DNA of 64,000 nucleotides from contig JAAKBF010000049.1 of NCBI GenBank assembly GCA_012656075.1, positions 1 through 64,000 on the forward strand, given 5' to 3'. Under the pieces are notes generated by a model. It saw nothing but the letters and a program-made list of their open reading frames with translations. It was not told the DNA's origin and did no database searches. Position 1 is the stretch's first letter. Every line of letters starts with the position of its first letter. Positions 31,936-44,173 of the stretch are shown in pieces. The position numbers and the translations under genes were made by a program. The DNA is from Phytophthora hibernalis. Its lineage: Eukaryota > Oomycota > Peronosporomycetes > Peronosporales > Peronosporaceae.

Positions 31936-34900
31936 TTGCTAATACGCTTTAGAATGGTCTCGGTCATTCGGTGCGACCTGTGGCCAAGGATCACGTGCAT
32001 CTGCGCGATCGCAGCTTAGTGGCCAGCAGCATAGGAAGCAAGAATCAACAGCAGTAACGTATCGAACGTGACCGAGTGTGCTGCCTGGTCGAGTTCCTCA
32101 TGTCCTGCTTGCCTATTAGGCGGTTTGTCGTTCGCGTACTCGTTCGGAAGGAGGCTTTTGTCGCCCGTTGGTATTTGGCACTCATGCGCACGACATACAT
32201 GTATTTGGTGAATATGATATGGATCTACGTTGCTTGGTGTTCATGAGGTCCGGTACATCGATCGTAGTGTTTTCCACTCCGTTCGTGTTGAACGAACGTT
32301 GACCCAGTCGCCTTAAAATACTCATCATTAAGCTTCCCAATAGATAGCTTTCCAATATAACTTTTCCAGCTACGCTTCTTGAATCCTAACCAGTTGCACT
32401 CGATGCCGGGTCCTTCTGTCACGCCCCCGCTTGCTGCGTAGTCGTATTCACTCCCACGGCCCTGACTACATGTCCACCTCCGTTCACCGCATGCCTCTAT
32501 CTTCCATCCATCGTCTCATGTCTTCTTCCATTCGTCTAGTTGCTGCCACCAACAGTCCATTGGATTCATCATTCATCTCTGTTATCGAACTCATTTGGCT
32601 CTTGCCTGTGTCCATCGCCATATTCGCCAGCCAATCCGCCATTTTATTGAGCTGTCGATAGTGGTACGCCCAGTTAGTGACAGCACACAAATCCGCAAGC
32701 CGCATCGCCACTCGATATCAGTACTGGAGCCTTTGTGCCGCCTTTGCAACATCATCCGCAGGATGAGCATAATGCCTCCACCACAATATGAAGACCATAC
32801 CATTTCTTGGATAACGCCTGCGCTAATAGTCGGTGCAACCCGATTAATTCGGCCACATTGTTTGTCATGTTGCGCCCTCCTAGAGCCGTCGTCGCCGCCC
32901 ATATTGCCATTTGTCTTCCGTCTGCACATTCAATGAGTACGCCTTCGCTGCCTCCGAGATCGGGGTTTCCACGCGAGCCCCCATCGAAGAACCCAACTCT
33001 TTGATCCGGTCCCGAGACACTTGTAGCGTCGATCTGTTGTCCCATCCCTCCACTAACTACCGATGTGTGTTGCCACAGCTGTGGCGAAGCTGTTTCACGA
33101 AAATTGCTGACGCGGTCGAAGCTTGCGCCCGGTACGCCCGGACTGCCGACTGTCGGAGGGGTACTCCGTTGATCTGGCGCGATCGAAACCTTGTAGTCAC
33201 CTTGTGTACCCGACGACTGGTCGGGTTACGCTCTTCCGGTGTTCGTGAAGACGTTTAGTGGTGACCAAGGCGGAGGTTGGAGCTTGGTTGCTCCTTCCGG
33301 GGTCTGGGTGGGTGACGGCCACGCGGGTATTCTTCACGCGGTCGTCCGTATGCTGCGATCGATTCTTGGTTCAAGCCGATCGCTTGGGGGTGTATCCTTT
33401 TCTTGTGCTGTTGTAGCCCTTTCTGTTACTGGCCGCCGCCTCTTGGCGGGATCTTGCGATGAGATTGATGTGCGAGCGTACCCTGGCCAAGCTATCCAGG
33501 TGTACGTCGTGTTCTTGGTTGGCGTAGTGAGTTCTTCTTCGGGTAGGCCAATATACCTCTTTCCCCGGTAGTCTAGAAAACACTTGCGTCTTGCAAGGCA
33601 AATCGGAATATATTATACCAAAGTAAAGGCCCTAAAGTTCTCTCCCCATATCGCTCTCTTCCTACCCCTCTTGCGTGCTTCCCGTTTGCGCATTGTACCT
33701 TGAACCTGATATTAGGTACCCAAATCGCGGTACCGTAACGAATTGATCGCTCCATTGTACCCACAATCCATGTGATCGCCGTACCGAAATGATTGCTCCA
33801 GATCAACCCCCGCAGATCGCGAGTTGGCAGATCGCATATCGGCAGATCACGTGTCTCAATGATTGCACCGGATTGTGTATTGGAATGGCTGCATCAGATC
33901 ACGTATCGGAATGATTGTGCCAGACGAATCAGGTCGGAGTGTACCCAATTGCTGGTACACCGGTCAGGTCTCGCCCAGATGTCATACAACCGGATGTAAC
34001 CAGACACAGCTGCAGCTCTCAGGTCGCGATCCATCAATCGTGATCTTTGGATCTTCATGTCGCCTCCTATTGGTGAAGCTCAGCAAGAGCCAGACCGCTT
34101 CACGTCACAGCAATGCTCGTGATCGAGTGGGACGTGACGGGGTACAGCTCTAATTAATAGCGTAGAAAAACTGCCGCTATCATTATCTGGTGTCCTGCCA
34201 ATGCTTCCTGTAGAGAACTGACCCTTTGTCCCTCGAGAGACACACTCTATCCACATTCCGTCGCCATTTCACTGAGACCGTAACTGCACATGCAATGCTC
34301 CTCATGTCTTTAGAAATTACGTGCAGCCTTCCCCAGTCTGCGAGTCGCTGGTCTTCTCCCCACCGTACCATCCACATTGGTGTTTGTTGCAACGAAAAGC
34401 TGAAGATGTAAGCACTTCCTTGCTTCTCGTACGAGGTGCCTTCGTTCCTGCTTTCTGCTTCAGCCTAGTAGCAGAGCAGATGCTTTGAAAAATCAAGTGC
34501 TTCCGGGACAGCCGCACCAGATGGGCTGTGCCTTCGTCATCTTGCCCAGGCATGTATCTGCTGTGCATCCGTATCCTGTTACGTCCCAGACCACAATCTT
34601 AGTCTGTTGTATCTGAGTTTAGCGATGTTCTGGGTCTGGTATACCGTTACCACCGCCATTTTGTACACCCCCTTCGAGTTTTCAGGAAATTCTATCTGTT
34701 GTAGTTGTTGGAAGAATTTGATGCGGACCGTGGGCTTTGAAGGCACATACACGTTGTCTAGAAAACACTTGCGTCTTGCAAGGCAAATCGGAATATATTA
34801 TACCAAAGTAAAGGCCCTAAAGTTCTCTCCCCATATCGCTCTCTTCCTACCCCTCTTGCGTGCTTCCCGTTTGCGCATTGTACCTTGAACCTGATATTAG

Positions 34901-36050
34901 GTACCCAAATCGCGGTACCGTAACGAATTGATCGCTCCATTGTACCCACAATCCATGTGATCGCCGTACCGAAATGATTGCTCCAGATCAACCCCCGCAG
35001 ATCGCGAGTTGGCAGATCGCATATCGGCAGATCACGTGTCTCAATGATTGCACCGGATTGTGTATTGGAATGGCTGCATCAGATCACGTATCGGAATGAT
35101 TGTGCCAGACGAATCAGGTCGGAGTGTACCCAATTGCTGGTACACCGGTCAGGTCTCGCCCAGATGTCATACAACCGGATGTAACCAGACACAGCTGCAG
35201 CTCTCAGGTCGCGATCCATCAATCGTGATCTTTGGATCTTCATGTCGCCTCCTATTGGTGAAGCTCAGCAAGAGCCAGACCGCTTCACGTCACAGCAATG
35301 CTCGTGATCGAGTGGGACGTGACGGGGTACAGCTCTAATTAATAGCGTAGAAAAACTGCCGCTATCATTATCTGGTGTCCTGCCAATGCTTCCTGTAGAG
35401 AACTGACCCTTTGTCCCTCGAGAGACACACTCTATCCACATTCCGTCGCCATTTCACTGAGACCGTAACTGCACATGCAATGCTCCTCATGTCTTTAGAA
35501 ATTACGTGCAGCCTTCCCCAGTCTGCGAGTCGCTGGTCTTCTCCCCACCGTACCATCCACATTGGTGTTTGTTGCAACGAAAAGCTGAAGATGTAAGCAC
35601 TTCCTTGCTTCTCGTACGAGGTGCCTTCGTTCCTGCTTTCTGCTTCAGCCTAGTAGCAGAGCAGATGCTTTGAAAAATCAAGTGCTTCCGGGACAGCCGC
35701 ACCAGATGGGCTGTGCCTTCGTCATCTTGCCCAGGCATGTATCTGCTGTGCATCCGTATCCTGTTACGTCCCAGACCACAATCTTAGTCTGTTGTATCTG
35801 AGTTTAGCGATGTTCTGGGTCTGGTATACCGTTACCACCGCCATTTTGTACACCCCCTTCGAGTTTTCAGGAAATTCTATCTGTTGTAGTTGTTGGAAGA
35901 ATTTGATGCGGACCGTGGGCTTTGAAGGCACATACACGTTAACAAACACAATTCGTCGACCTGCAATTTCTATTGTCACCATGATCAGGTGTTCGATCCA
36001 CTACTGCTCCTTTCATGCTTTCATATCTTTCGCAGTTTGACCACCACCAC
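31936..36050 (-). pseudogene. LINE-2 copy: degraded LINE with endonuclease scrap and RNase H
   Basis: On the minus strand an APE-type endonuclease piece lies at 35982-35764 (IEIAGRRIVFVNVYVPS). After the tandemly duplicated region, an RNase H domain follows at about 33000-32590: VGFFDGGSRGNPDLGGSEGV (first Asp), NNVAELIGLHRLL (Glu), a broken GD block, and YRQLNKMADWLANMAMD (last Asp). No RT is visible between them, so the middle is deleted or unrecognisable. The RNase H has a one-base frameshift near 32780. The part below 34107 also forms copy C (46165-48337). No poly-A tail is seen where it meets the bZIP unit. Confidence 0.65.
33571..35940. repeat. 1,185-bp tandem duplication within LINE-2
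   Basis: 33571-34755 and 34756-35940 appear identical along their length. The second junction enters the endonuclease frame, the first enters sequence continuous with copy C. Copy C (46165-46690) matches the unit next to the RNase H side and shows no duplication in what it retains. Confidence 0.9.
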
Positions 36051-36640
36051 CACTCCTTCTCTCCGTTTACGCGCCTGAAGCCCAGAACAAGAATTTGTCT
36101 GCTTGCATGTGCTTGAGCCCCAACATTGCGGCATACTGCGGTTTTGCGGTATCGTGCTCCCCTGGGTTAAAATCGGTTTATTGCACGAAAATGACGTCCC
36201 TCCGCCCCGTTCATACTGCCATTTGAGTCCTTGCAGCTTGACATCTAGGAGAGGGTCTAAGTGAGGAAGGGATACGCTTGAACAGCAAAGAAAGAGCAAA
36301 GTCGGTCGAAGGTGATACCAATTGAAATACCGCTTTTATGCCGGTAAACCGGTGTTGTGGGGTAGGCGAACAGGAGCCAGTCTCGATGAGGTCGCCTGCT
36401 GCCGACACGTCTCCTTCTGCCAACATCCAGTCTGCGAATGCCGCAGCACTCAAGGCCCCACGTCTTGCTTGGAGCAATCGTCGCCTGACGACTCTACTGC
36501 ACCTTCTAATCGTCGCGTACGGAGCTGCGTTTTTACGCCAAAATGCGCACTCATAGCTTACGATACTTTGGCTTAAAATTCAGCGCACTTTCAACTGGAA
36601 GCATGAGTTTAAGGCAACAGCGGAGTAGATCAAGAACAAG
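36051..36640. other. Unassigned, between LINE-2 and the second Copia
   Basis: Endonuclease-like residues on the minus strand fade out by about 36100. The rest has overlapping frames on both strands without ATG-led domains. I see no promoter or LTR for the Copia fragment that follows. Confidence 0.35.
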
Positions 36641-38855
36641 TAAGTACAACTCCGTGAAAACTTTGTTCGGCGAGATCAAGGCTGCGGAAGTGACTGGGGG
36701 CGACTGGAAATTCCGAGACTTTTATCAACTACCCCAACTACTGAGAGTTCAGCACCGTGACTGTGAAGACACCGTATGAGATCGTGTACCAGTAGAAACC
36801 TCAGCTCAGAACCTGGAGGTGTTCTGTGCACTCGGCTACAGGCTCATTAACTCCGCAAGCTGGACGCCAAGGCAGTCACGTGCCGATGTATGGGCTACGA
36901 GGATGGTGTCAAGGGATACCGCGTACTCAAAATGCAAATCATTCGCACTATCAAGTTCATGGAGACCACTCGCCCGGATGACTTCATGGCAGAGGTCGAT
37001 GATGAAGATAACGATAGCGGGAATGATGTCATTGTGCCTCAAGAACTGATTCGAGCTATGAATCGTCGCGAACTCTCACCATCCATAATGATGCGATGGC
37101 CCCACTTCAACATGACGTGATTACAGAAGGTGCAATCGTTTTTTCTGGATCACCCCATGATTAATCGCTCGCGTGATCGATACATTGAAGAGACCAATGA
37201 TCGAGCGGAAGATGATGGACGTAAGAAGCAGGTTGTTGATCCTTCTACCACAGGACACAAGTGTCAAAAGGTGATCCAGGGTATTGTAATGTCAAGCGAT
37301 GATCTGCTCGCCATTGAAGACTGTCAAGTAATGGCTGCTGCGGAGGAAGTCCCCAAGTCGTATGCAGAAGCTATGAGCAGCGCGGACCCCATGGAAACAT
37401 GCAATTGCAAATGAGCTGGAGTCGCTCACTGCTAGCAAGACCAGGAAGCTGGTGCCGAAACCAGAACAGCAACGCCCGATTGGTTGCCGCTGGGTATTCG
37501 CATTGAAGCGCAACGAGAAGGGACAAGTCGTTCGCCACAAGGATCGGCTGGTACTCGGAACGCCATGGCATTGACTACGAGGAACCGTACTCGCCGGTGG
37601 CTTACCTGAGCTCGAGCCGTGCAAAGCTGGCAAAGTGCTGCGCGGACGGGATGGAGATCGAGCAATGCGACGTCGAGCTTAAGAGGGGATCTACGTGGAA
37701 CTTCCAGAAGGGCTACATCAGCTTCTGACGTTGGCCGAAGCTAAAGGGGAGGATGACGTCGTGTATCTACTACTGCAAAGATTATACAGACTCAAGCAGG
37801 CGTCACGCGTTTGAAACAATACCATCGACAAGCACCCCAAGAACATGTGGTTTACTGCTGCTGATGTTGCCACGTGCGTCTACAGGAGAGGCGACGGAGA
37901 CGACGAGTGTGTAGTGTGCCTCTACGTTGATGACTTGTTGATTGCGTCGTGTGAGAAGGCTGTCATTGCGTCGGTGGAGGCTGGGGTCGAGATCGACTAC
38001 AACATGAAACACATAACGTTGACCATTAGCCAGAAAGCGTATACGAAGTCGACTATCAAGCGGTTTGGTCAAGAGGACGCTAAGCCGTGCGTGACGCCGC
38101 TGTATGCTGGTGTGCATCTCACCAAGACTGACGAAGCAAAGACTGACGAAGACAAAGCCAATATGAGGTCGAAGCCATATCGGTCACTTGTCGGCAGCCT
38201 GATGTACTTGGCTTGCGGAACGCGTCCCGACATTTGGATGGCAGTCTCCAAAGTGAACCGTTTCCTTGAGAACCCTGGCGAGAAGCACTGGAACGGTGGT
38301 ATCAAAGTGGTGCGGTACCTGGTCAAAACGAAGGATGTTGGCATCGTGTAGGACAGACTTCTGGGTACGTAGCTCGAAGCCTATTCCGATGCGGACTGGG
38401 CCGGCAGCCGCGACGACCGACACTCGGTGAGCGGAATGATGCTGATGATGTGCGGTGCTCCTGTGGTGTGGCGCTCGACGTTCTAGAGCACGGTCGCGCT
38501 CGGTTCGACTGAAGCGGAGTACGTGGCACTGATCGACTGTGTGAAGGAATGCGTTTGGATGCGCCGTCTCCTGAAGGGCATCGGTGCGGAGCAGAGCGAT
38601 CCTAGGGTGATCTACGAGGACAACCAAGGGGCAATGGCTTTGGCTAAGAACGTCGGATACCAAGCGCGCACGACACACATCGATATTCGCTTACACTTCA
38701 TCCGTGAGAAGATGATCAACAAGGAAGTTCAGCTGGAGTACGTTGAGTCAAAGAACCAACTCGCTGACATCCAGACCAATGGTCTATCTACGAAGACACT
38801 GCGCTACTTGATAATGCGTGCTAACGTTGGACCCAAGTGCGAGACTTCGAACTGA
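36641..38855 (+). pseudogene. Second Ty1/Copia, 5'-truncated: integrase end, RT, RNase H
   Basis: The integrase C-terminal region is recognisable at about 36760-36970 (KTPYEIVYQ, KLDAKAVTCRCMGYEDGVKG). RT begins near 37340 (PKSYAEAM, IGCRWVFALKRNEKG, GIDYEEPYSPVAYL), is scrambled at 37600-37840 and resumes at 37845-38351 with CLYVDDLLIAS, both catalytic Asp intact, and SLVGSLMYLACGTRPDI. RNase H follows with YSDADWAGSRDD, ALGSTEAEYVAL and THIDIRLHFIREK, ending at 38855. Gag, protease and the integrase core are missing. It is from a different Copia lineage than the element at 16117, judging by residue differences. Several stops and frameshifts are present. Confidence 0.8.
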
Positions 38856-39500
38856 GTGGGAGTCTTGTGATTGTACTTCGATGTGTACTCGCTCGGTCCT
38901 GTTGCCAGGCACACGTCTGGCGCGTGCCGGGCGCGTGGCTTGATGGACAATTGAGAATATTCATGCATAGCGTGATCTGATTGGCCGATACCCCAGGATA
39001 CCGTATTCTGATTGGACAGTGGCTTCAACTTGTGATCCGACATGATGGGCATCTGTTGGCGTCGTCAATCCATTGGCGTACCTCAGATCCCATGATTGGC
39101 GTATCGTTGGAGCATTGGCGTACAGGGTTTCCTAAACAAAATATGGCAATGTCAATAATTGCACTATTTTACCATACAATAATGTATTTCTAGATGTCAG
39201 CGAAACCCGCTCAATAACATATTTCAATGGTGCGGGGGACTTGAGTCATACAGTGCTGGCCATAACTTATTGCCCATAAGGATAGCACACCCATCAATCC
39301 GGGATTATTTTTGCCAATCGTGTGAGTTGTAAGCACAAACGCTGACCAATGATAGCGTATTTTGAGTGGATAGAGTCTGTAATTTTGGGCCCGATCGGAG
39401 CAATATTGAAAGATTTTTAAGACAATGGGCCTTGGTCAAAAGGATAGCACAGTGGAAATGACTTGGTTTCAGTATGGATAACTAAATGGCTACCTTTTCG
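38856..39500. other. Non-coding stretch with repeated ATTGG words
   Basis: ATTGG occurs about eight times between 38970 and 39110, several as ATTGGCGTA. It may be LTR or 3' sequence of the Copia fragment, but no second LTR is present to prove it. AAGGATAGCACA appears twice in direct orientation (39280 and 39441). No gene. Confidence 0.4.
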
Positions 39501-39659
39501 GGAAGTGCTTCCTTAGTCACCTTGCATCTTGCAGCGATGACCGACGACACCCACGCGCGCCTTAGGGCTTCCGGCGCTGCGCACTGGGCTCGAGAGGGTG
39601 CTATAGCTGGACATGGATCGGGGGCAAGTCGAAGAACCACCCAGTAACGTGCTCGAGGG

Positions 39660-42160
39660 CTGCCTTCGATACCTATCTACGACCTGAAGATGAGCAGGAT
39701 CTGGAACCTGATGGACCAAAGGTGGACCGGCCGACGAACGAAGTGCCGACGGAAATTATGCGACGTGACTCCAACACGAGGAGGCCGGCTGTTGCCCAAA
39801 TCATGGTCCCACCCCCAGTCGAAGCCGAACCGAGGGTGGTCACGAAACGGGTGAAGTTGGCAGATGAATGAGGTGATCAGGACGCGAAAGATGCGGCTCC
39901 GTATCAACGAGAAACCCAGTCTCAACCTGAGAAACCACCAATCACCAGGCCGGAGAACGTCGACGACGAGGAAGTATGTTATCACGAAGGAGGAGACCTT
40001 TAGCGGAAGATGTGGAGAGGCAGATGGCCGTCTTGCCGGAAGTGGTAACCACTACCGATGAAGTAACGATCAAGGATATCCAGGTGGCGATCCCGAAGCG
40101 AACAGCCCCGAGGAAATCGATCGTCTGCGGCAGATCATCTGGTGACGGCGCCACCTCCTGATTGGGAAGGGAAACGTGCTCCCACCAGCTGCCGTCGGCG
40201 CAGTCTGCGACATCGATGTCGGAGCAGCAGCTCCCGTTGCGCAGCGCGTCCGACGCGTTGCCCCACAGTTCCGCGAGAAGCTGTCGGATCTGATCAAGAG
40301 TCTGCTCTCTGCGAAGATGATCAAGCCGTCAATTTCTTCATGGGCGCCTCCAATCGTGATCATCATCAAGAATAACGGTGTTGACATCCGTCTCTGTATC
40401 GAATATCGACTAGTAAACGGGCTGACACGTTTGATGGTGTAACCCATGCCGATGATCAACGATCTCTTGGAAGACTTGGACAAGGTCCTCTGGTATTTCT
40501 CCCTCGATATGGCGAGTGGCTTCTGGGTGGTGTCGATGACCGAACGGGCTCGGAAGATCTCTGCCTTCATCACGCCTATCGGTCTCTTCGAGTGGACGCG
40601 TATGCCCTTCGGCCTGAAAAACGCTCCACAGATCTACCAGAGTCTGGTCGACAACGCGCTATACGGACACCTCCAAATCAGCGCTGACCAGGATCCTCGA
40701 AGCCGATCGACGAGTTCGAGACATGTGAACCAGAGCCGAACCCGAAGCCGTCAGTTCTGGGGAGAAGATCGTACATCGACGACATCCTGGTGACGGCAAT
40801 CACTTGGGATAGGATGTGCGAAAAGGTCGAGAGGTTGTTGGACGCTTACGAACGTTGGAAGCTGTTGATCAGCGTGGTCAAGAGTTTCTGGGGCCAGCGA
40901 AAGGTGGGCTTTTTGGGCCATCGGGTATCCGCTGAGGGTTTAGAAGCTGACCCGAAAGATCGTGAAACTCTGGGCAACCTCCCGTTTCCGCGGACGCTCC
41001 GATCGATGCAATCCTTCTTGGGAGTTTGAACTATTACAGCCGCTTCATAGAAGACTTCGCGATCTACGCGGTGGTCTGCGAGAAGCAGACTTTTACGAGA
41101 TGGGACGTCAGGAGAAGAACGACTCCGATAGACAAAAGGCTGAGGATGTGGAGCCACCAGCAGAGGATGTCAACCGTTGGATCTGAGCAAAGATTGCGTT
41201 CAGGATGCTGAAGGCAAAAATCGTTTCCACCCCGATCTTGAAGCATTTCGATCTTGAGCGTACCCCGGTAATCGTAATCTATGCGAGCCAGTGGGCGATC
41301 TCAGCGGCGCTCGTGCAGGAGCATGATGGCGTGTACTGGCCAGTAACGTTCACCTGAAGTCCAATGAGCTCAACTACGGAATCGTCGACAAGGAAGTTTT
41401 GGCACTCTTGTGGATACTTGAAGTGAATAATACCCTGCTGACCACCAGACCGATCTTCGTGCTGTCTCGACATTCGACCTTAGCCTGGCTGGTCAACTCG
41501 ACCGGATTCCAAGGCCGGCTCGGTAACTGGGCCGCGTTACTCTCCGAATGGACTTTGGAGATCAGGAAGTGTACGAAAGGGGAAGACGAGATCTTGGTAG
41601 TCATCGCGGAAAGCATCACCCCTCGCGCGGAAGTAGACTAGACGTTGATCGCAATCGCACCAGTGAAAGAACCCCGACAAACGATCAGCATGCCTCCGCC
41701 TACAGTGGAAGAGGGAGAGCGCCTGTTAGTCGCGAGTTTCGATGGATCAGCACGTGTCAAACGCAGCAGCGGAGCGTACAGTGCAATCATCTGGAAGTTG
41801 CCGGTATGGACGATCGTGTTAGCTGCGTCGGAGTATACACCCGATTTGACTGTGAATGAGGCCGAATACCGTGGTCTTCTGTTATGTTTCGATCGTTTGT
41901 CCGCCATGGACAGGGGCGGATTGCAATCTGTGGAGATTCCAATTTGGTGATCCGACAAATGCGAGGCGAAATCGCGTGCAACGCTCCGGGTTTGCAATTG
42001 CTGCGGAAGAAGGCGATAGATCGGCTTGGATCGTGGTCGAAACACGAGTTCCTGCACATGAAACGAGATTGGAATCAAAGTGCAGACAAGTTAGCTAGCG
42101 CCGCCCGCAACGCGAAGAAGGAACTGTGGTTACCTTGGAAGAAGATCGCCAGGACTTGAT
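39660..42160 (+). pseudogene. Ty3/Gypsy pol: RT, RNase H and a second RNase H
   Basis: An acidic leader (39690-39870) precedes RT. RT blocks are VAPQFREKLSDLIKSLLSAK, VDIRLCIEYRLVNGLT, FSLDMASGFW, RMPFGLKNAPQIYQ and SYIDDILVT (YIDD, about 40780). The usual Gypsy RNase H follows with VIVIYASQWAISAALVQEH (Asp position replaced, about 41265) and LNYGIVDKEVLALLW-like sequence in broken frames. A second RNase H-type domain at 41645-42160 has VASFDGSARV, NEAEYRGLLLCFDRL, CGDSNLVIRQM and NQSADKLASAA, all four acidic positions visible. It matches the additional archaeal-like RNase H reported in some oomycete and plant retroelements. About six stops or frameshifts break the whole. Confidence 0.85.
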
Positions 42161-43940
42161 CACGCTCAACCGCCTGGACGAGCTTCTCAAGCCGAGAGAT
42201 GATAGCAATGTCACCCGCGTAGCCGCTGTAACGAGATCAACGCGACGTCGGAGGGCACCACCGGACGCCATGGAGGAATCAATCATGCAGCACATACGGG
42301 GTGAGCGGATAGTCCAAGCCCAGAATGAAGAGAAGTGAATAGTCGATCTGAAAGCGTACCTGAATGGAGACGTTGGAGGCCTGACTGCGAAGGAAGCCAA
42401 GACGTGCCAAGATCGCGGATCATTATGAGCTGGATGAGAGCGATCTGTTGCTCAACTGCCCACCGTAGTCGGAAACGGCCGAAGATCGGGACGAGGTCGC
42501 GAAGCTCGTAGTGCCGGAGACCCTGCAGCAAGACTTCTTACACCATTATCATTCGAGTTTGGAAGGGGACATCAGGGAATCGGAAGGACGTACCGTCGGA
42601 TCAGAGCGCACTTTCACTGGAGAGGCTTGTTCAAGAGTGTCCAACGCTATGTGGGAGAATGCACGAATTGTGAGACAGGAAAAGGGCGCTCTTTCGTGAG
42701 AGGGAGACGCCGGGAAACCTGCAGGCTACGTACCCTTTTCAGATCATCGCGATGGATCACATTCCGTCGCTGCCAAAGTCGTTTAAGGGGAATACGGAGC
42801 TGCTGATATGGGTCGACCAATTCTCGGGATATGTGATCGCGAAGACGAGCGCGTCGAGGACAGCCCAGACGATCCCAGAGAATTACGAAGAATGCGTGTT
42901 CCGTCGGTTTGGAGCCAGTGAAGCTATACGACACGACAGAGAACCCTGTTTATGTCCGATTTTTCTGGGCATTCTGCCGGATTGTGGGACAGAAACAGAA
43001 AGCTACTATGGCGTATAGATCTCAAGCGAACGGAACGGCCGAAAGGATGGTGCAGTGCGCGCTCAATATGTATGTCGCAGATATAAATCAACAAGACTGG
43101 GATGAGTATGCCGAACGCCTGACGTTCGCCTTGAATACGGCCCAAGATCGCGTGCGCGGGGATTCGCCCTTCTACTTGACCCACGGTTGGGACCCACGAT
43201 CCACGTTGGAAGCGGCATTACCCCTGAGAAGTACGCGACGTCGCGACCGGGAGCCTCGACAGTGGAGATATCACGTGCAGAATCACAGTGGGCGCGCGAG
43301 GGAGCAAGTGAATGAACGCATCCGAGCCGCGATTCGATCGCGGGCGGACGAGTACAACGAAGGCCTCCGACCGCACGAGATCATAGCTGGAGTGCAAGTC
43401 TGGTTGTACCTGGATAGAGTACGCACGCAAGTTAGCCCACATGAGGCAGGGTCCGTTTCGGGTGAGCGAAATCATGCGGCGAGACTGGAGATCGTTGAGT
43501 ATCGCTTGTTCCCAGTTGTCCACGTATCCAAACTGAAGCCAGTACGGAATTTTCCGGATCGCCCTACGATGAAGTTAGCTGTGGATGAGGGAAACCGTTT
43601 CGATTTTGACGAAGCGATCCTACCGGAGGATAGCTGGGAAGGACGTCTCGAGGAAGGTGAATACGAGGTGGAAAAGATTGCAGGAATGAGATCGGGTCGA
43701 CGGACGCGCTATGGCCGCGTCCATCAAGAATTCCAAGTGTTCTGTGAAGGCTACGACGACCCTTCATGGGTCGACGAGGCCGATCTGAACAGTGGGGCGT
43801 TGCTGCGCGAGTACGAGCGTGGATTGACCAATCGCAGCCGCTTTGGAACATGCAGTCGCATGAGGCGGAGGAGAGCTTGTAGCAGGCGGGCTGTTGCGGG
43901 TCGAAAGGGAAGAAGATTGTGTGGGGAGGCCACACATTGA
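42161..43940 (+). pseudogene. Ty3/Gypsy integrase with chromodomain
   Basis: After a linker, the integrase finger begins near 42515 (ETLQQDFLHHYHSSLEG; the Cys pair CTNCETGKG lies in another frame). Core residues are MDHIPSLPKSF (first Asp, about 42755), IRHDREP (second Asp, about 42935) and ANGTAERMVQ (Glu, about 43030), followed by LTFALNTAQDRVRGDSPFYL. The C-terminus near 43665-43830 reads YEVEKIAGMRSGRRTRYGRV then CEGYDDPSWVDEADLNSGAL, a chromodomain-type module that in related elements tethers integration to histone marks. Frameshifts occur near 42600, 42700 and 42910. The plus-strand element has no visible Gag or protease upstream. Confidence 0.82.
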
Positions 43941-44173
43941 GGTGGAAGGGTTATTTGTGGAAGTAACGTACGTACAGGGGGCGAAGTGACCAGTGAGGAG
44001 CGGCACTCGCTCAACAAGCAAGGAAGATTGTCAAACCAAAAAAGAGGCCAAAGTAGATTATCATGGTCGATGTTTAGCAGGTGCGTTGCTACTAGCCGAG
44101 TTCGCCTACTCTTCGGCAGCCGGAGGACAGAACTTGGCAGAGATACGCCGAACGTGAGAGCCGGGGTGGTTCT

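Noticed and set aside
39280..39452. Repeated AAGGATAGCACA considered as transposon ends
   Set aside because: The two copies are in direct, not inverted, orientation and no target duplication is visible.
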